Shown here piece after piece: positions 54,472 to 64,000 of a stretch of DNA of 64,000 bases. Each line of letters starts with the position of its first letter. Position 1 is the first letter of the stretch. This DNA comes from Deltaproteobacteria bacterium (GTDB lineage: Bacteria; Bdellovibrionota; Bdellovibrionia; Bdellovibrionales; Bdellovibrionaceae): contig JAFLCC010000014.1 in assembly GCA_017302835.1 (NCBI GenBank), positions 1 to 64,000 of the forward strand, in the 5' to 3' direction. The notes under the pieces are model-generated. The model saw nothing but the letters and a program-made list of their open reading frames with translations. It was not told the origin of the DNA and ran no database searches. Both the position numbers and the translations under genes were made by a program.

Positions 54472-54915
54472 ATGAAGAAATTAATTTATATTCTTACTTC
54501 CAGCTTTCTATTCTGTTTTGCCTTATTTTTTTCAGCTTGCACCCCTAAGGATGAAGGCAATAAAGATTTTGAAGTGAACCAGGCTCGACAGGCCTACGAA
54601 CGCTGCTCTCAGCTCAAAGGCCAAACTTATTGTAACACGGCGAAGGTTGGCAACGTGGTTTCCATATCTGAATTTTATGGGCAAAGTTACTATTATAATT
54701 TTTATGGATATAATTCTTACTTATCTGGCGCCCCTCAGGTTAATCAACTTACTTATGAACAAGTTAATACTTATTTTGAAAACTATGTCAAAAAAGCTAG
54801 TAAGCAAGAAATACTTACCATGAGCAATCGTTGGCTTCAAATGAGCACCGAAATTAATAATGTAAATACGTTAAACTATCCAGTCACTAGATGCACAGTC
54901 TACGGCTGTTTTTAA
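54472..54915 (+). CDS. Lipoprotein
   Basis: 147 aa. Signal ending in a lipobox (LFFSACTPKD) at Cys23. Mature part is tyrosine-rich (YYYNFYGYNSYL) with three further cysteines, including the C-terminal CTVYGCF. It precedes a small secreted protein by 30 bases. No known family. Confidence 0.7.
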   Translation: MKKLIYILTSSFLFCFALFFSACTPKDEGNKDFEVNQARQAYERCSQLKGQTYCNTAKVGNVVSISEFYGQSYYYNFYGYNSYLSGAPQVNQLTYEQVNTYFENYVKKASKQEILTMSNRWLQMSTEINNVNTLNYPVTRCTVYGCF

Positions 54916-54945
54916 TCCCAATAAAATTTAAGAAAGAAGGACATT

Positions 54946-55410
54946 ATGAAAAAAAAATTCGTCATAGCATTATCAACCCTCTTATTTTCCTTTTCAAGCA
55001 TTGCCTGTCCAGGAGCAGGTCAGATTAAACTGAAAGCTAAAGATACCGGTGACGTGGTTGGTACTCTTAATACCTATTCCTCGACTCTTCTGATTTCAGA
55101 AGGCAATGAAGTTGGCGGAGTTTCGTCTCAGTCATCTTCACTTTCAAAGGGTGTATTTCCTAATTACGGACACAATCTAAGGTGGGTCTGTAATAATTTT
55201 AACACTGCAAATGTTAAATCATGTAATGAACTTCTTACTGAACGCCCTAAGGAATACTCGATGCCAGAAGGCGACCAACATTTTGTCATATCGGTTATAA
55301 GGACTTCCGACCAGAGTTATAAGGTTTTTACAATAGACAATGTAAAAATGGACCGCAATCAACCCATGGCAAAGGGCGGTTGTGGAATTATTGTTGAGTC
55401 ATCTAATTAA
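54946..55410 (+). CDS. Small secreted protein
   Basis: 154 aa with a signal peptide (VIALSTLLFSFSSIACPGAG). Mature part is strand-rich with four cysteines. GAAAGAAGGA precedes the ATG. No family recognised. Likely periplasmic or extracellular; co-transcribed with the preceding lipoprotein. Confidence 0.6.
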   Translation: MKKKFVIALSTLLFSFSSIACPGAGQIKLKAKDTGDVVGTLNTYSSTLLISEGNEVGGVSSQSSSLSKGVFPNYGHNLRWVCNNFNTANVKSCNELLTERPKEYSMPEGDQHFVISVIRTSDQSYKVFTIDNVKMDRNQPMAKGGCGIIVESSN

Positions 55411-55446
55411 ATCTTAAAACAATTTAACGAAGGCATGTAGGTTAAC

Positions 55447-55478
55447 AAAGCAGGTTCATTAAATTTACAACCTGCTTT
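55447..55478. terminator. Hairpin between convergent genes
   Basis: AAAGCAGGTT at 55447-55456 and its inverse AACCTGCTTT at 55469-55478 form a perfect ten-base stem with a 12-base loop, followed after ten bases by a T-run. It sits between two genes pointing at each other and may end both. Confidence 0.5.
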
Positions 55479-55491
55479 CCAAAAACTGTTT

Positions 55492-57165
55492 TTAATCCTG
55501 TGACAAAGTAACTTCATGAACTGCTTTTTCAGCATTCACTAATCCTGCACCCATTTCATTGTTTTCATTTGGTCCCAACGGGGTCGCCGTTTTTTGCAGA
55601 ATCATTTTTACTTGCGATGGGGTTAAATTTTTATTTGCTGCTTTCATTAATGCCACAATACCTGAAACATGAGGAGTTGCCATACTTGTTCCATTAAAGC
55701 TGTCCTGATTGGTAACTAAAATTTCATAGGTGGAATTTACAACCATTCCTTTTTCTAATGACTCCTTTAAGGATTCACCCACTTTTTGTTCCACCATAAA
55801 CACACCTACGGGCAATTGACTTCCATCGCTGGTAATAGCTCCTTGAATCAAGCCCTCTGTATTGTTATAAAAAATAACGCCAGAGGCTTTGGCTTGAATG
55901 GCATTTTTTACTTTATCAATGAACTTGATTTCTCCCCTTTGAATTAAAGCCACTTTGCCTTCAACATTTATTTTGGAAAAATCCTCTTCTTTCCCTAGGC
56001 CTGCAAATACCATTTCGTAGGACTCAGGAGTCAAGACTGTTTTGCCGCCCTCAAAAGTAACGCTTCTCACTGTTTGAACGGAACCTTCACCCACAGTGAA
56101 TGAAACAACTGGAGCTCGGCCATGACCCATGGGTACGGAAGAGACCACATCCACACCAGGGGCAACCACAGCCAGTTCAGGTCCATACTGAGAAAAACTT
56201 GCTTTTTTAAATTGAGAATCGATAGCTCCAACAGCAATGACTTCAGGCAAGGCGGCAGGATAACTGATGGAATTTGAGCCATCGTTACCGCTGGCGGCGA
56301 CTATGGTGACCCCCTCTTTCGAAGCCTTACTGACAGCAAGTCTTTCTGCCGGAGAAGCCCATGCCCCTCCTAAAGACATGCTGATCACATCCACCTTTTG
56401 CTGCATTCCCCATTCAATCCCTTCAGCCACGGCCAAGTTAGAACAACCTTCAGGAGCACAAACCCTTCCTGCAAGGATTCTGGCTTTGGGAGCCACTCCC
56501 GAAAATCCAGTGGAATCTAAGACTCCGGCAATGGTTCCCGCAACGTGGGTTCCATGGCCAATTGTATCTTTGTAGGGATAACCATCCTGGTCGTCACCTA
56601 CAAAGTCTTTTCCCAATTCTAAATTTGGTCTTAAGGAAGGGTGATCTCTATCAATTCCCGTGTCCAAAATTAAAACTCTTGCACCCGCTCCTCCCATGGA
56701 TTCATTCCAGGCTTCGGGAGCTTTGACAGCCAATATCCCCCACGGGGTCATTGAAAAAAAAGAACTGATTTTCTGACTTAAAGGTAAGGCTATTTTTTTA
56801 AAATTTCTTACAAGAAAGGGTAAGGGTCGGATCACCTCGGTATCGATCAATAGAACATTTTTATTTTTTCTTAATTCCAAAATTTCTGTATCTTCAAGTT
56901 GATCAACAATTAATGAATTTAAACGACTCAATGTTTTTTTAATTTGGGAAACTTTTATCTGATTTCCTAACGACTGAACTAACTTGTCTGCTTGATTTCT
57001 TTGTTCAACTTGATTCTTGCTTATCAAATTTTGAGTTAGGCCAAAAGTAACTACTTCCTTTCTAGCTGACTCTTTCATAAAGATAATGACTCGTTTAGCT
57101 TCAGAATTCAGGACTAACAGAGTGACTGCAAAAAATAGAAACTTTCGTTTAAAAATTAAAAACAT
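55492..57165 (-). CDS. Subtilisin-like serine protease with PA domain
   Basis: 557 aa. Signal peptide (about 1-24), an inhibitor-type propeptide (to about residue 130), then the S8 triad: Asp in VLILDTGIDRDHPSL, His in TIGHGTHVAGTIAG, Ser in FNGTSMATPHVSGI, with the oxyanion Asn in AASGNDGSN. A protease-associated domain is inserted before the catalytic Ser (GKVALIQRGEIKFIDKVKNA). It is a secreted protease, in keeping with a predator or saprophyte. Confidence 0.93.
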   Translation of the reverse strand: MFLIFKRKFLFFAVTLLVLNSEAKRVIIFMKESARKEVVTFGLTQNLISKNQVEQRNQADKLVQSLGNQIKVSQIKKTLSRLNSLIVDQLEDTEILELRKNKNVLLIDTEVIRPLPFLVRNFKKIALPLSQKISSFFSMTPWGILAVKAPEAWNESMGGAGARVLILDTGIDRDHPSLRPNLELGKDFVGDDQDGYPYKDTIGHGTHVAGTIAGVLDSTGFSGVAPKARILAGRVCAPEGCSNLAVAEGIEWGMQQKVDVISMSLGGAWASPAERLAVSKASKEGVTIVAASGNDGSNSISYPAALPEVIAVGAIDSQFKKASFSQYGPELAVVAPGVDVVSSVPMGHGRAPVVSFTVGEGSVQTVRSVTFEGGKTVLTPESYEMVFAGLGKEEDFSKINVEGKVALIQRGEIKFIDKVKNAIQAKASGVIFYNNTEGLIQGAITSDGSQLPVGVFMVEQKVGESLKESLEKGMVVNSTYEILVTNQDSFNGTSMATPHVSGIVALMKAANKNLTPSQVKMILQKTATPLGPNENNEMGAGLVNAEKAVHEVTLSQD

Positions 57166-57334
57166 TGGACCCCTCTTCCTTGAGTTATCCCTATTTCAAA
57201 GAACTTATATTTTAATAGCAACGAAAAAATTTTATCGTTAAATATAAATTATTTTTATATCCTTTGGAATCAGGTCAATAAAATATATAATTTAAAGAAA
57301 ACTTGTCAGTTACGTTAATTCTTGAGGCGGAAGT
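57166..57334. other. Promoter-side gap before degenerate frame
   Basis: About 170 AT-rich bases; no gene or clear structure is visible. Confidence 0.3.
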
Positions 57335-57605
57335 ATGTTGAATAAATTAGTTCATGTTGTCGCGATTTGCAGCGATAAAATTATCAAACTAATTACCCAC
57401 TTTGATTTTCCAATGAAAATTGAAGATTTAGACCATAGTCTGGCTTCGAAAAAGTTTTTACTGGCTGCGACCTGGCACAATTAAAACACCACCAAAAATC
57501 AAAATGGAAATCTGATCCTTGGGATTAGCGGTGCCGAAAATATTAACATGCCTGAAATAGGCGGATTAGATGCTATCTTTCAGCTCAAAGAGATTTTCAA
57601 AAAAA
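57335..57605 (+). pseudogene. Degenerate frame with an internal stop
   Basis: From ATG at 57335 (GGCGGAAGT upstream) 49 codons run to TAA at 57482, after which the same frame stays open for about 60 codons (LILGISGAENINMPEIGGL and so on). One stop-codon change would give a continuous protein of over 110 aa. It looks like a decayed gene or a natural fragment; no family recognised. Confidence 0.35.
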
Positions 57606-57839
57606 CTAAGCTGCTTTCAATTTTTTCAATCCATCAGAAATTAATAACCTCATCAAAACTTGGTAGGGAATTCCTTTACTAGCTGCAATTTCTTTTAGTT
57701 CACGAAGCATTTCTTCTTCTAAGGCGATGCTAGTTGGTTTGCGACGAGCGCCTTTTAGGCGACTAAGTCCGGCTAGAACTTCTTTAGTGTCAAATTGAAT
57801 GCGATCATAAATTTTTAATCGTCTTACTGATTTCTTCAT
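57606..57839 (-). CDS. CopG-type antitoxin of a BrnT-like pair
   Basis: 77 aa from ATG at 57839 (AAAGGAC upstream). The C-terminus follows the CopG-antitoxin pattern: RKPTSIALEEEMLRELKEIAASKGIPYQVLMRLLISDGLKKL, a strand followed by two helices, the basic N-terminus contacting DNA. It overlaps the toxin gene end by 35 bases. It would neutralise BrnT-like toxin and repress its own promoter. Confidence 0.8.
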   Translation of the reverse strand: MKKSVRRLKIYDRIQFDTKEVLAGLSRLKGARRKPTSIALEEEMLRELKEIAASKGIPYQVLMRLLISDGLKKLKAA

Positions 57840-58104
57840 ACAAAGTCCTTTCTTTTTTGCTGGCAGCGCGACCACTGATTGGACGAACACGACCATCTCG
57901 TAATGTAAAAACAACAGATAACATTCGACCCATTTTTGTTGGACCAATTAAGCAAAGACGCTCTTCTTCTACGGAAGGTGAAATTTGTCTGCCTAAAGGA
58001 ACAGCCATTTTCATTTCAAAAACAGATTCAATTTCATCTAAATCCACATCATGCTTTTTTAAACTTTTTTGACTATTACCAGCGTCCCATTCGAATTCAA
58101 AACG
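57805..58104 (-). pseudogene. BrnT-like toxin with lost start frame
   Basis: The frame from 58104 to 57805 encodes a BrnT-like protein (FEFEWDAGNSQKSLKKHDVDLDEIESVFE, later EEERLCLIGPTKMGRMLSVVFTLRDGRVRPISGRAAS). It has no ATG, GTG or TTG before GTG at 58047, and a TAA precedes it at 58105-58107. An ATG at 58157 lies in another frame; adding one T in the TTTT run near 58099-58102 would join them. So the toxin is probably frameshifted or starts at GTG 58047 and lacks the first 20 residues. Confidence 0.6.
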
Positions 58105-58185
58105 TTACCTTGCTGATACCAATAAGCGAGCCAAAGTAAAAATTTAAACTGAGCCATATCTTATAAAATCCTTACTGGTCAACAA

Positions 58186-58214
58186 ACACTATAACAACAC
58201 TATAGTACACTATA
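58186..58214. promoter_or_regulatory. Three phased ACACTATA repeats (operator candidate)
   Basis: ACACTATA occurs at 58186, 58197 and 58207, spaced 11 and 10 bases (one helical turn), around a palindrome ACTATAGT at 58199-58206. It precedes the toxin-antitoxin pair and is a likely autoregulatory operator of the CopG antitoxin. Confidence 0.55.
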
Positions 58215-58274
58215 CTAAAAGTCAATACTAATATACTCAGACTCACGACTTGCCAATACGCTACTGACCTTGAA

Positions 58275-61200
58275 TCAGCAGCAATTGGTATTCATTATCA
58301 ATTTGATCTGATGAGTCCCCTCATCATCAACTAAGGGAACTTCTACAGATGGCAATGTTTTTCCATCCAGCTTCAAAATATGACTAGCCACTTTCTCCTC
58401 ATTTAATTGTGGCAATTGTTGAATCACCTCAATTTCATAAATGGTTTTTCCATGTTGATAGCGGAGTTCAAATCCCTTCCAGGATTTCGGCAGGCACGGA
58501 TGAAGCCGCAGTTTCTGACCACGCAATTCAAATCCAAGCAAGGACTCTAGCCCTGCACGGTACATCCAACTTGCAGAGCCGGTGTACCAAGTCCAACCAC
58601 CTCTCCCCGTATGGGGTGATTGGCCATAAACATCAGCGGCTATCACATAGGGTTCCACTTTGTATTTATTTAAACCCACTAAATTAGCTGCATGGTTGAT
58701 GGGATTAATCAGAGCAAATAATTCAACAGCCTTGTCAGCTTCGCCTAAGGCCGCAAAGGCCATCAAGGTCCAAATCGCCGCATGGGTGTATTGTCCTCCA
58801 TTTTCGCGAACACCTGGAACATAACCTTTGATATACCCAGGATCGATGATTCCTTTATCAAAGGGCGGATCGAAAAGTTGTATTAAAGAATCTTCTTTCC
58901 GTATCAGATATTTTTCAACCGCCTTCATCGCCTGCGCGCTTCTTTCTAAATTTCCAGCGCCTGAAAGAACGGACCAAGACTGAGCAATGGAATCAATACG
59001 ACACTCCTCATTCTTTTGACTTCCCAGAGGTGTCCCATCATCAAAAAAAGCCCGAAGATACCAATCTCCATCCCATGCATTCTCCTCAAGAGCTATAGAT
59101 AATTTATTTCTATGTTCTTGATAAATAAAGGCCCGCTCAAACTCCTTGGCAGATTCTGCCAAAGGAATAAACTGTTCCAATGTTTTATTTAAAAACCAGG
59201 CCACCCAAACACTTTCACCTTGCCCTTGATTTCCAACTCGGTTCATTCCATCATTCCAATCACCCGAACCCATCAAAGGCAATCCATGACGACCGACTTT
59301 TAAACTCAAATCCAAAGTTCTTGCACTGTGTTCATAAATCGTCGCTGAATGTATCGAAGTCGATGGTTGAGTGTAAGCATCGTCCTGTCCTGATTCCAAT
59401 GGTGGAGCTTCAATAAAGGCCACTCTTTCTTCCAAAATACTGCGATCTCCGGTTGTGGCAACATAGAAACTAAGAACATAAGGTAGCCAAATGAGATCAT
59501 CTGAAAAACGAGTCCTGACACCTCTGCCTGTGGGTGGGTGCCACCAATGCTGAACGTCCCCTTCCTTAAATTGGCGAGCCGAGGCGCGAAGAATCTGTTC
59601 ACGTGCTATTTGCGGTTGGCTATAAACAAGAGCCATCACATCTTGGAGTTGATCACGAAATCCGTAGGCCCCTCCCGATTGATAAAAAGCAGACCTTGCC
59701 CACAGACGACAAGAGAGGGTCTGATATAGCAGCCATCGGTTCATCATGATGTCCATAGATAAATCGGGGGTCTTAATCTGGATCGTTCCTAAAACTTTGT
59801 CCCAGTGATTCTTCACCTTCTCTAAAGTTTCTTCAATAAGAATAGGTTGACGGTATTTCACCGCAAGTTCTTTTGCCTCCGTGTAACTAGCTCCATCCCC
59901 AAGTAAAAAGACTATTTCTCGTTCTTCCTGAGGCTCTAACTGGATTTGACTTCGAAAAGCGGCGCAAGGATCATAGCCAGCACCGGATCGTCCCGAAAGA
60001 TCTTTATTCCTCATGGCCTCTGGCTTGGCAAGACTTCCATTTCTGCCAATAAATTCTTTTCGATCACATGTAAAACTGGATTCCTTTTCATTGGTCGCAG
60101 CAAAAACCACTCTGCCAGCAAATTCATTATTTGTTGGATTACGAGCAAATACCAATCCTCCAATGGGATCATTTTCAGTAATGACATAGGGAGCGGTGTT
60201 CCCTCGATAAAATCCCAGGACCCACTCTACATAATGAGTTACGGAAATATTTCTGGATTCTTCACCTCTATTTTTTACTTTAAGTCGGCTTATTTTTACG
60301 GGAGAATCCATGGCCACAAATACAGTTAACTCTTGATCTATCCCATGACTTGCGTGACGAAATTCCGTATACCCATGACCATGGGTAATTTTATATGGCT
60401 GATCGTCACGAATGGGTAAAGGTGTTGGTGTCCAAAACTCCCCACTGTCCTCATCTCTGAGATAGATAGCCTCACCCGCGGGATCACTGACAGGGTCATT
60501 GGACCAAGGAGTTAATCGATTTTCGCGGCTATTAACTGACCACGTGTAGCCCGCCCCTGACTCTGAAATAAGAAACCCAAAATCATGACTGTTAGCTATC
60601 ACGTTGATCCAAGGAGCTGGCGTCCACTGATCCTTCTTCTTTAAAAATATAATATATTCATGCTGTTTTTTGGTAAAGCCTCCAAGTCCATTAAAAAATA
60701 AAAGTTCCTGTCGATCCTGATGTCGATCCTGGAACGGCGAGCTTGCGGAAATTTTATTAAATGATCTATTGCTGGCTCCTGCATCAACACTGGGCATGAG
60801 CCTTTCAGGACGCTCGCTCTCTATAGCTCGACGCTCAATTTGTTCGGTTAAAGTTCCCTTTTCGGCACTCAAGCTGACCCGAGCCACTGACTTGATAAGT
60901 AATAAATCCTCGGCCGTCATCAAATCAGAACGACGAATAAAAATACCACCTGGCTTGTCGATTAACGATTGAGCTCCACTCATGCGGATTTGCCTTTGCA
61001 ACTCGTCTTGCAGGGACTGAATATAACTGGTGGTATGCTCATTTAAAATGACTAAATCAAATTGGACTCGTTTTAATCGAAGGTACTCATGGGCCCGCAA
61101 TAATTCCCTAACCATTTCGATGTCCTTCTCATCACTAATACGAACTAAAAGGAGGGGGTGATCGCCACTGATCCCGTAGGCCCAAAGATTAGAAATAGGT

Positions 61201-64000
61201 TTGGTGTTTAAAGCCAGCACCCGAGAACGTGGTCGCAATGAAGGATCTGAGTATATAAGTCGAGCCGCCAATCGTTGAAAAGTATCTGCCATATCCAGAC
61301 TCACATTAAGATGGCGCAATTGAACCCTGGCCCGAGTCCAAGCCAAATCAGCTTCTCGCGAAAAAATATGATAGTCATGATACTTGTCTGCCAAGCGCAA
61401 TGCTTCTTCTCTGGTTGAAGCCATGCCTGTTGCAAAAATAATTCGAAGTGTTTCTCCGGGGGGAATGCGAACGACTTGCCTTAAAGAAAAAATGGGATCC
61501 AGCACCGCACCGACGGTCTGCGAAAGCGGCCGATCCTCACTCATCGCAAAAGGCGCAGAAAGATCATGACCTCTTCCAACAAAACGAGATCGATCGGTTT
61601 CATATTGTAATGGACCAATCGCCTCACCCTCTGTTACCAAAACATGAAACCCCCAAATAGAAGTTTGGTTCTCCGATCTCTTTCTTCTGGTAGCTATTAA
61701 AGCCCCTTCTTCAGAAGCAAATTCAGTCTGAACGAATAAATTACTAAAACTAGGATGAGCGATATCGTCTGCTGACTTAGCAAGAACCACTTCCATAAAA
61801 CTTGTCACTTCATACTCACAAGCCCGGCTTGAGTTATGACTCAATGAAATCCTACGAAGTTCCACATTGTCTTCGGGAGAGATAATTATTTCCGAATGAG
61901 TTGTTGTTTTGATTCCTTGCTCTTTGTCTTCACGCCAAAATTCAGCTTTATCTTCGGTAAAGGTGACCTCATAACTTTGAGGTTTCATTCCTATGGGCAA
62001 ATAGGTGGCCGACCATATTTTTCCCGAGGACCGCTCGCGGATATAAAAATATTGTCCCCAATGATCTTTCGTCACATCCTCTCGCCAACGGTTAACGGCA
62101 AGACCATCACAGATCGAAAATCCCGAACCGGCTGAAGTGATCATCACTGAGTAGTTTCCATTGGATAGCAACTGAGTTCGCGGCGTTGAAAGATGAACAT
62201 CCGTGTACTGACGAGGCTTTTCATTTACGGAGTAAAGAAAAAATCCTTTAGTGGCACTGACTTCTTCAGCCCGCGGGCGAGTCAAAGCCACATCTTGAGG
62301 TACTTTTTCTTGAAGTAAAAGTTGTGTCGCTTGAACCAAGGGTTCCGAGTGAAATCGCACCTGCATGATGTTTTGATTCAACAAATTATTCATCGCCACG
62401 AGGCTCATCCCTTGGTGATGAGCCATAAAAGATTTTAGAATCACATGCTTTTTATTCTTGGGAAGTCTTTCAGAAGTGTAATCAATGGATTCAAAAAAAC
62501 CGAATCGGGAAAAGGCCCCCATATGTTCTAAGCGTTGCAAATTGCTTAAGGCCTGCCAGGGGTCAATCATTGCCGCCAACATCGTTGAGTAGGGCGATAT
62601 CACCAGATCATCACTCAATCCTCGTTTTAAACCAAAACCAGGAATCCCAAAAGGAGCGTATTGATAATTTAATTGCAGATCTCGAGTGTTATATCCCGCC
62701 TCAGAGACCCCCCAAGGAACCCCTTGCTCTTGCCCATATTGAATTTGTCTCTCGACAACGGAATCGTAGGTTTGATCTAACAAGGTACCTTCATAACGAC
62801 GCATGACCAGTAAGGGCATTAGATACTCAAACATCGTCGCCGTCCAAGCCACCAAGGCTCGATTCCCTTGAACTGCGGTCATTTGCCGCCCCAAACGGTG
62901 CCAATGTTCCTGAGGCACATCCCCCTTCGCAATAGCAACAAAACTAGCCAGCCGAGATTCCGATGCCAGAAGATCATAGTAAGAATTATCTTTTCGACTG
63001 TTGGCTACATCATAACCAATTGAAAATATTTTTCGACGATCATCAAATAAAAATCGAAAGTCCATTTTATGAACGAGCTCATCACAAATATCCATCAAGG
63101 ATTCCAACCTCCATAAAAGCTTGGTACCCGAAAAATCAATCTGTATTTCTCTAAGAATATCCCGTTCAAATTCATGAGCCTGATTCAGCAGGGCCTTCAT
63201 CCAAAAACGAGCTTCCACTGACTTTTCAGAAGCCCCTTCCATCGCTAAGGTATTTAAAATATCTTCAGCCTCTATGAGCTTTTCAAACAAAATCACCATA
63301 AAAGTGTTTTTCTCTTCAGGACTGGTGATTTGACAACTTTCTGTATACTTCGAAATAGAGTCGATAGATTCTTGCATCAAACTCATGGTGATAGTGCCAG
63401 AACTTAAACTTGAAATTTTAAGCAGATCCACTTCCTCTTTGAGGATAAAGAGGGAATCACGAAAACCACTCAGCTTTAGAGGCTGTGGTTTAAGTTGAAT
63501 GCCCGCAAGAACTTGTTTTAAGGTCAACAAATGCCCTGCCAAATTACCACTATCCACCGTTGATATATACTCCGGTTTTAAGGGCTCCAAAGTGATCGTG
63601 TCATACCAATTAAAGAAATGGCCATGAAAGCGCTTCATTTTCTGAAGGGTATTCAAGGTTTTTTCCAAAGACTCGACAAATTGAATCAGCCCGAGATATC
63701 CCAAATCAAACGCCGAAGCGGTGGAAAGTAATTGCAAACCCACATTTGTAGGTGAGGTCCTGTGGGCCAGCACGGGAAATGGGTCTTCTTGAAAGTTATC
63801 TGGAGCCAACCAATTATCTTTTTCTCCAACAAAAGTTTCGAAGAAGTGCCAAGTCCTGCGAGCATAAAGACGATAACTTTGAATTTCCTGAGCCCCTAAG
63901 GGAACCCTTTTCAGTCGGCGTTTGGTTCCCAAGAATTCTTGAATCAGGGGACCAGATATCCACGCCAATAAAAAAGGTGAAGCGACCCAAAAAGATTCCA
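58275..64000 (-). CDS. ndvB: Cyclic beta-1,2-glucan synthase, 5' end outside window
   Basis: At least 1907 aa are visible and the frame runs through the window edge without a start, so the N-terminal glycosyltransferase and membrane part is missing. Visible are the glycoamylase-like region (PWGVSEAGYNTRDLQLNYQYAPFGIPGFGL, MAHHQGMSLVAMNNLL), two tandem GT36/GH94 beta-sandwich modules and the GH94 catalytic domain with GDWNDGMNRVG (acidic residue) and FRDQLQDVMAL. It elongates and cyclises periplasmic glucans for osmo-adaptation. TTG at 63968 is not a real start. Confidence 0.93.
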   Translation of the reverse strand, partial: ESFWVASPFLLAWISGPLIQEFLGTKRRLKRVPLGAQEIQSYRLYARRTWHFFETFVGEKDNWLAPDNFQEDPFPVLAHRTSPTNVGLQLLSTASAFDLGYLGLIQFVESLEKTLNTLQKMKRFHGHFFNWYDTITLEPLKPEYISTVDSGNLAGHLLTLKQVLAGIQLKPQPLKLSGFRDSLFILKEEVDLLKISSLSSGTITMSLMQESIDSISKYTESCQITSPEEKNTFMVILFEKLIEAEDILNTLAMEGASEKSVEARFWMKALLNQAHEFERDILREIQIDFSGTKLLWRLESLMDICDELVHKMDFRFLFDDRRKIFSIGYDVANSRKDNSYYDLLASESRLASFVAIAKGDVPQEHWHRLGRQMTAVQGNRALVAWTATMFEYLMPLLVMRRYEGTLLDQTYDSVVERQIQYGQEQGVPWGVSEAGYNTRDLQLNYQYAPFGIPGFGLKRGLSDDLVISPYSTMLAAMIDPWQALSNLQRLEHMGAFSRFGFFESIDYTSERLPKNKKHVILKSFMAHHQGMSLVAMNNLLNQNIMQVRFHSEPLVQATQLLLQEKVPQDVALTRPRAEEVSATKGFFLYSVNEKPRQYTDVHLSTPRTQLLSNGNYSVMITSAGSGFSICDGLAVNRWREDVTKDHWGQYFYIRERSSGKIWSATYLPIGMKPQSYEVTFTEDKAEFWREDKEQGIKTTTHSEIIISPEDNVELRRISLSHNSSRACEYEVTSFMEVVLAKSADDIAHPSFSNLFVQTEFASEEGALIATRRKRSENQTSIWGFHVLVTEGEAIGPLQYETDRSRFVGRGHDLSAPFAMSEDRPLSQTVGAVLDPIFSLRQVVRIPPGETLRIIFATGMASTREEALRLADKYHDYHIFSREADLAWTRARVQLRHLNVSLDMADTFQRLAARLIYSDPSLRPRSRVLALNTKPISNLWAYGISGDHPLLLVRISDEKDIEMVRELLRAHEYLRLKRVQFDLVILNEHTTSYIQSLQDELQRQIRMSGAQSLIDKPGGIFIRRSDLMTAEDLLLIKSVARVSLSAEKGTLTEQIERRAIESERPERLMPSVDAGASNRSFNKISASSPFQDRHQDRQELLFFNGLGGFTKKQHEYIIFLKKKDQWTPAPWINVIANSHDFGFLISESGAGYTWSVNSRENRLTPWSNDPVSDPAGEAIYLRDEDSGEFWTPTPLPIRDDQPYKITHGHGYTEFRHASHGIDQELTVFVAMDSPVKISRLKVKNRGEESRNISVTHYVEWVLGFYRGNTAPYVITENDPIGGLVFARNPTNNEFAGRVVFAATNEKESSFTCDRKEFIGRNGSLAKPEAMRNKDLSGRSGAGYDPCAAFRSQIQLEPQEEREIVFLLGDGASYTEAKELAVKYRQPILIEETLEKVKNHWDKVLGTIQIKTPDLSMDIMMNRWLLYQTLSCRLWARSAFYQSGGAYGFRDQLQDVMALVYSQPQIAREQILRASARQFKEGDVQHWWHPPTGRGVRTRFSDDLIWLPYVLSFYVATTGDRSILEERVAFIEAPPLESGQDDAYTQPSTSIHSATIYEHSARTLDLSLKVGRHGLPLMGSGDWNDGMNRVGNQGQGESVWVAWFLNKTLEQFIPLAESAKEFERAFIYQEHRNKLSIALEENAWDGDWYLRAFFDDGTPLGSQKNEECRIDSIAQSWSVLSGAGNLERSAQAMKAVEKYLIRKEDSLIQLFDPPFDKGIIDPGYIKGYVPGVRENGGQYTHAAIWTLMAFAALGEADKAVELFALINPINHAANLVGLNKYKVEPYVIAADVYGQSPHTGRGGWTWYTGSASWMYRAGLESLLGFELRGQKLRLHPCLPKSWKGFELRYQHGKTIYEIEVIQQLPQLNEEKVASHILKLDGKTLPSVEVPLVDDEGTHQIKLIMNTNCC

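Overview
The window is AT-rich bacterial DNA. Its right part (about 37.5-64 kb) has the look of a Bdellovibrionota or related predatory-lineage chromosome: ComM, XerC, QueG, Hsp33, PutA, a rhomboid protease, several lipoproteins and secreted proteins, a subtilisin and a cyclic-glucan synthase. The lineage is an inference from gene mix and style, not a proven assignment.

The left part looks like a mobile element. From about 123 to 13.1 kb nearly every gene lies on the minus strand and most overlap by 1-4 bases: a tyrosine integrase and small excisionase-like protein, a long nested inverted repeat (candidate oriT), a PD-(D/E)XK-type Replic_Relax/MOBC-like protein with a small accessory DNA-binding protein, a lipoprotein, and a compact type IV secretion set (VirD4, VirB10, VirB9, VirB6, VirB5/TrbJ, VirB4, VirB3, VirB2 in reverse order of transcription). 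I see no VirB8, no VirB11 and no HUH relaxase. A three-gene cassette (57-aa basic protein, PIN-domain protein, HEPN-motif protein) sits between the relaxosome and the secretion genes.

From 13.3 to 32.2 kb comes a block that reads as an ion and osmotic stress island: DUF389 membrane protein, BON-MscS channel, a DapB-like reductase with a Na+/H+ antiporter, a 33-aa membrane peptide, MarR-OtsB-OtsA (OtsA carries an N-terminal membrane sensor), a GH15 trehalase/glucoamylase, a MarR plus hybrid kinase pair, a ClC chloride channel, and a sigma-54 response regulator, cupin and histidine kinase group. Two near-identical structured leaders (16293-16354 and 18523-18593) precede the DapB-antiporter operon and the 33-aa peptide; both place the ribosome binding site in a hairpin next to the same conserved 10-mer. 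They look like an ion riboswitch and are the most interesting signal in the window.

From 32.4 to 37.2 kb is a defence-like group: an RloC/PrrC-like AAA ATPase with zinc hook, a CGNR zinc-finger protein, a CoiA-like nuclease and a tandem-HTH regulator, three of which share an upstream motif. A tRNA-Cys gene at 37505-37578 marks the change to chromosomal genes and is a plausible integration site, although the matching left repeat is not inside the window.

At the far right a CopG/BrnT toxin-antitoxin pair has a toxin that has lost its start codon frame, beside three helically phased ACACTATA repeats. The last gene, NdvB-like cyclic beta-1,2-glucan synthase, runs off the window edge.
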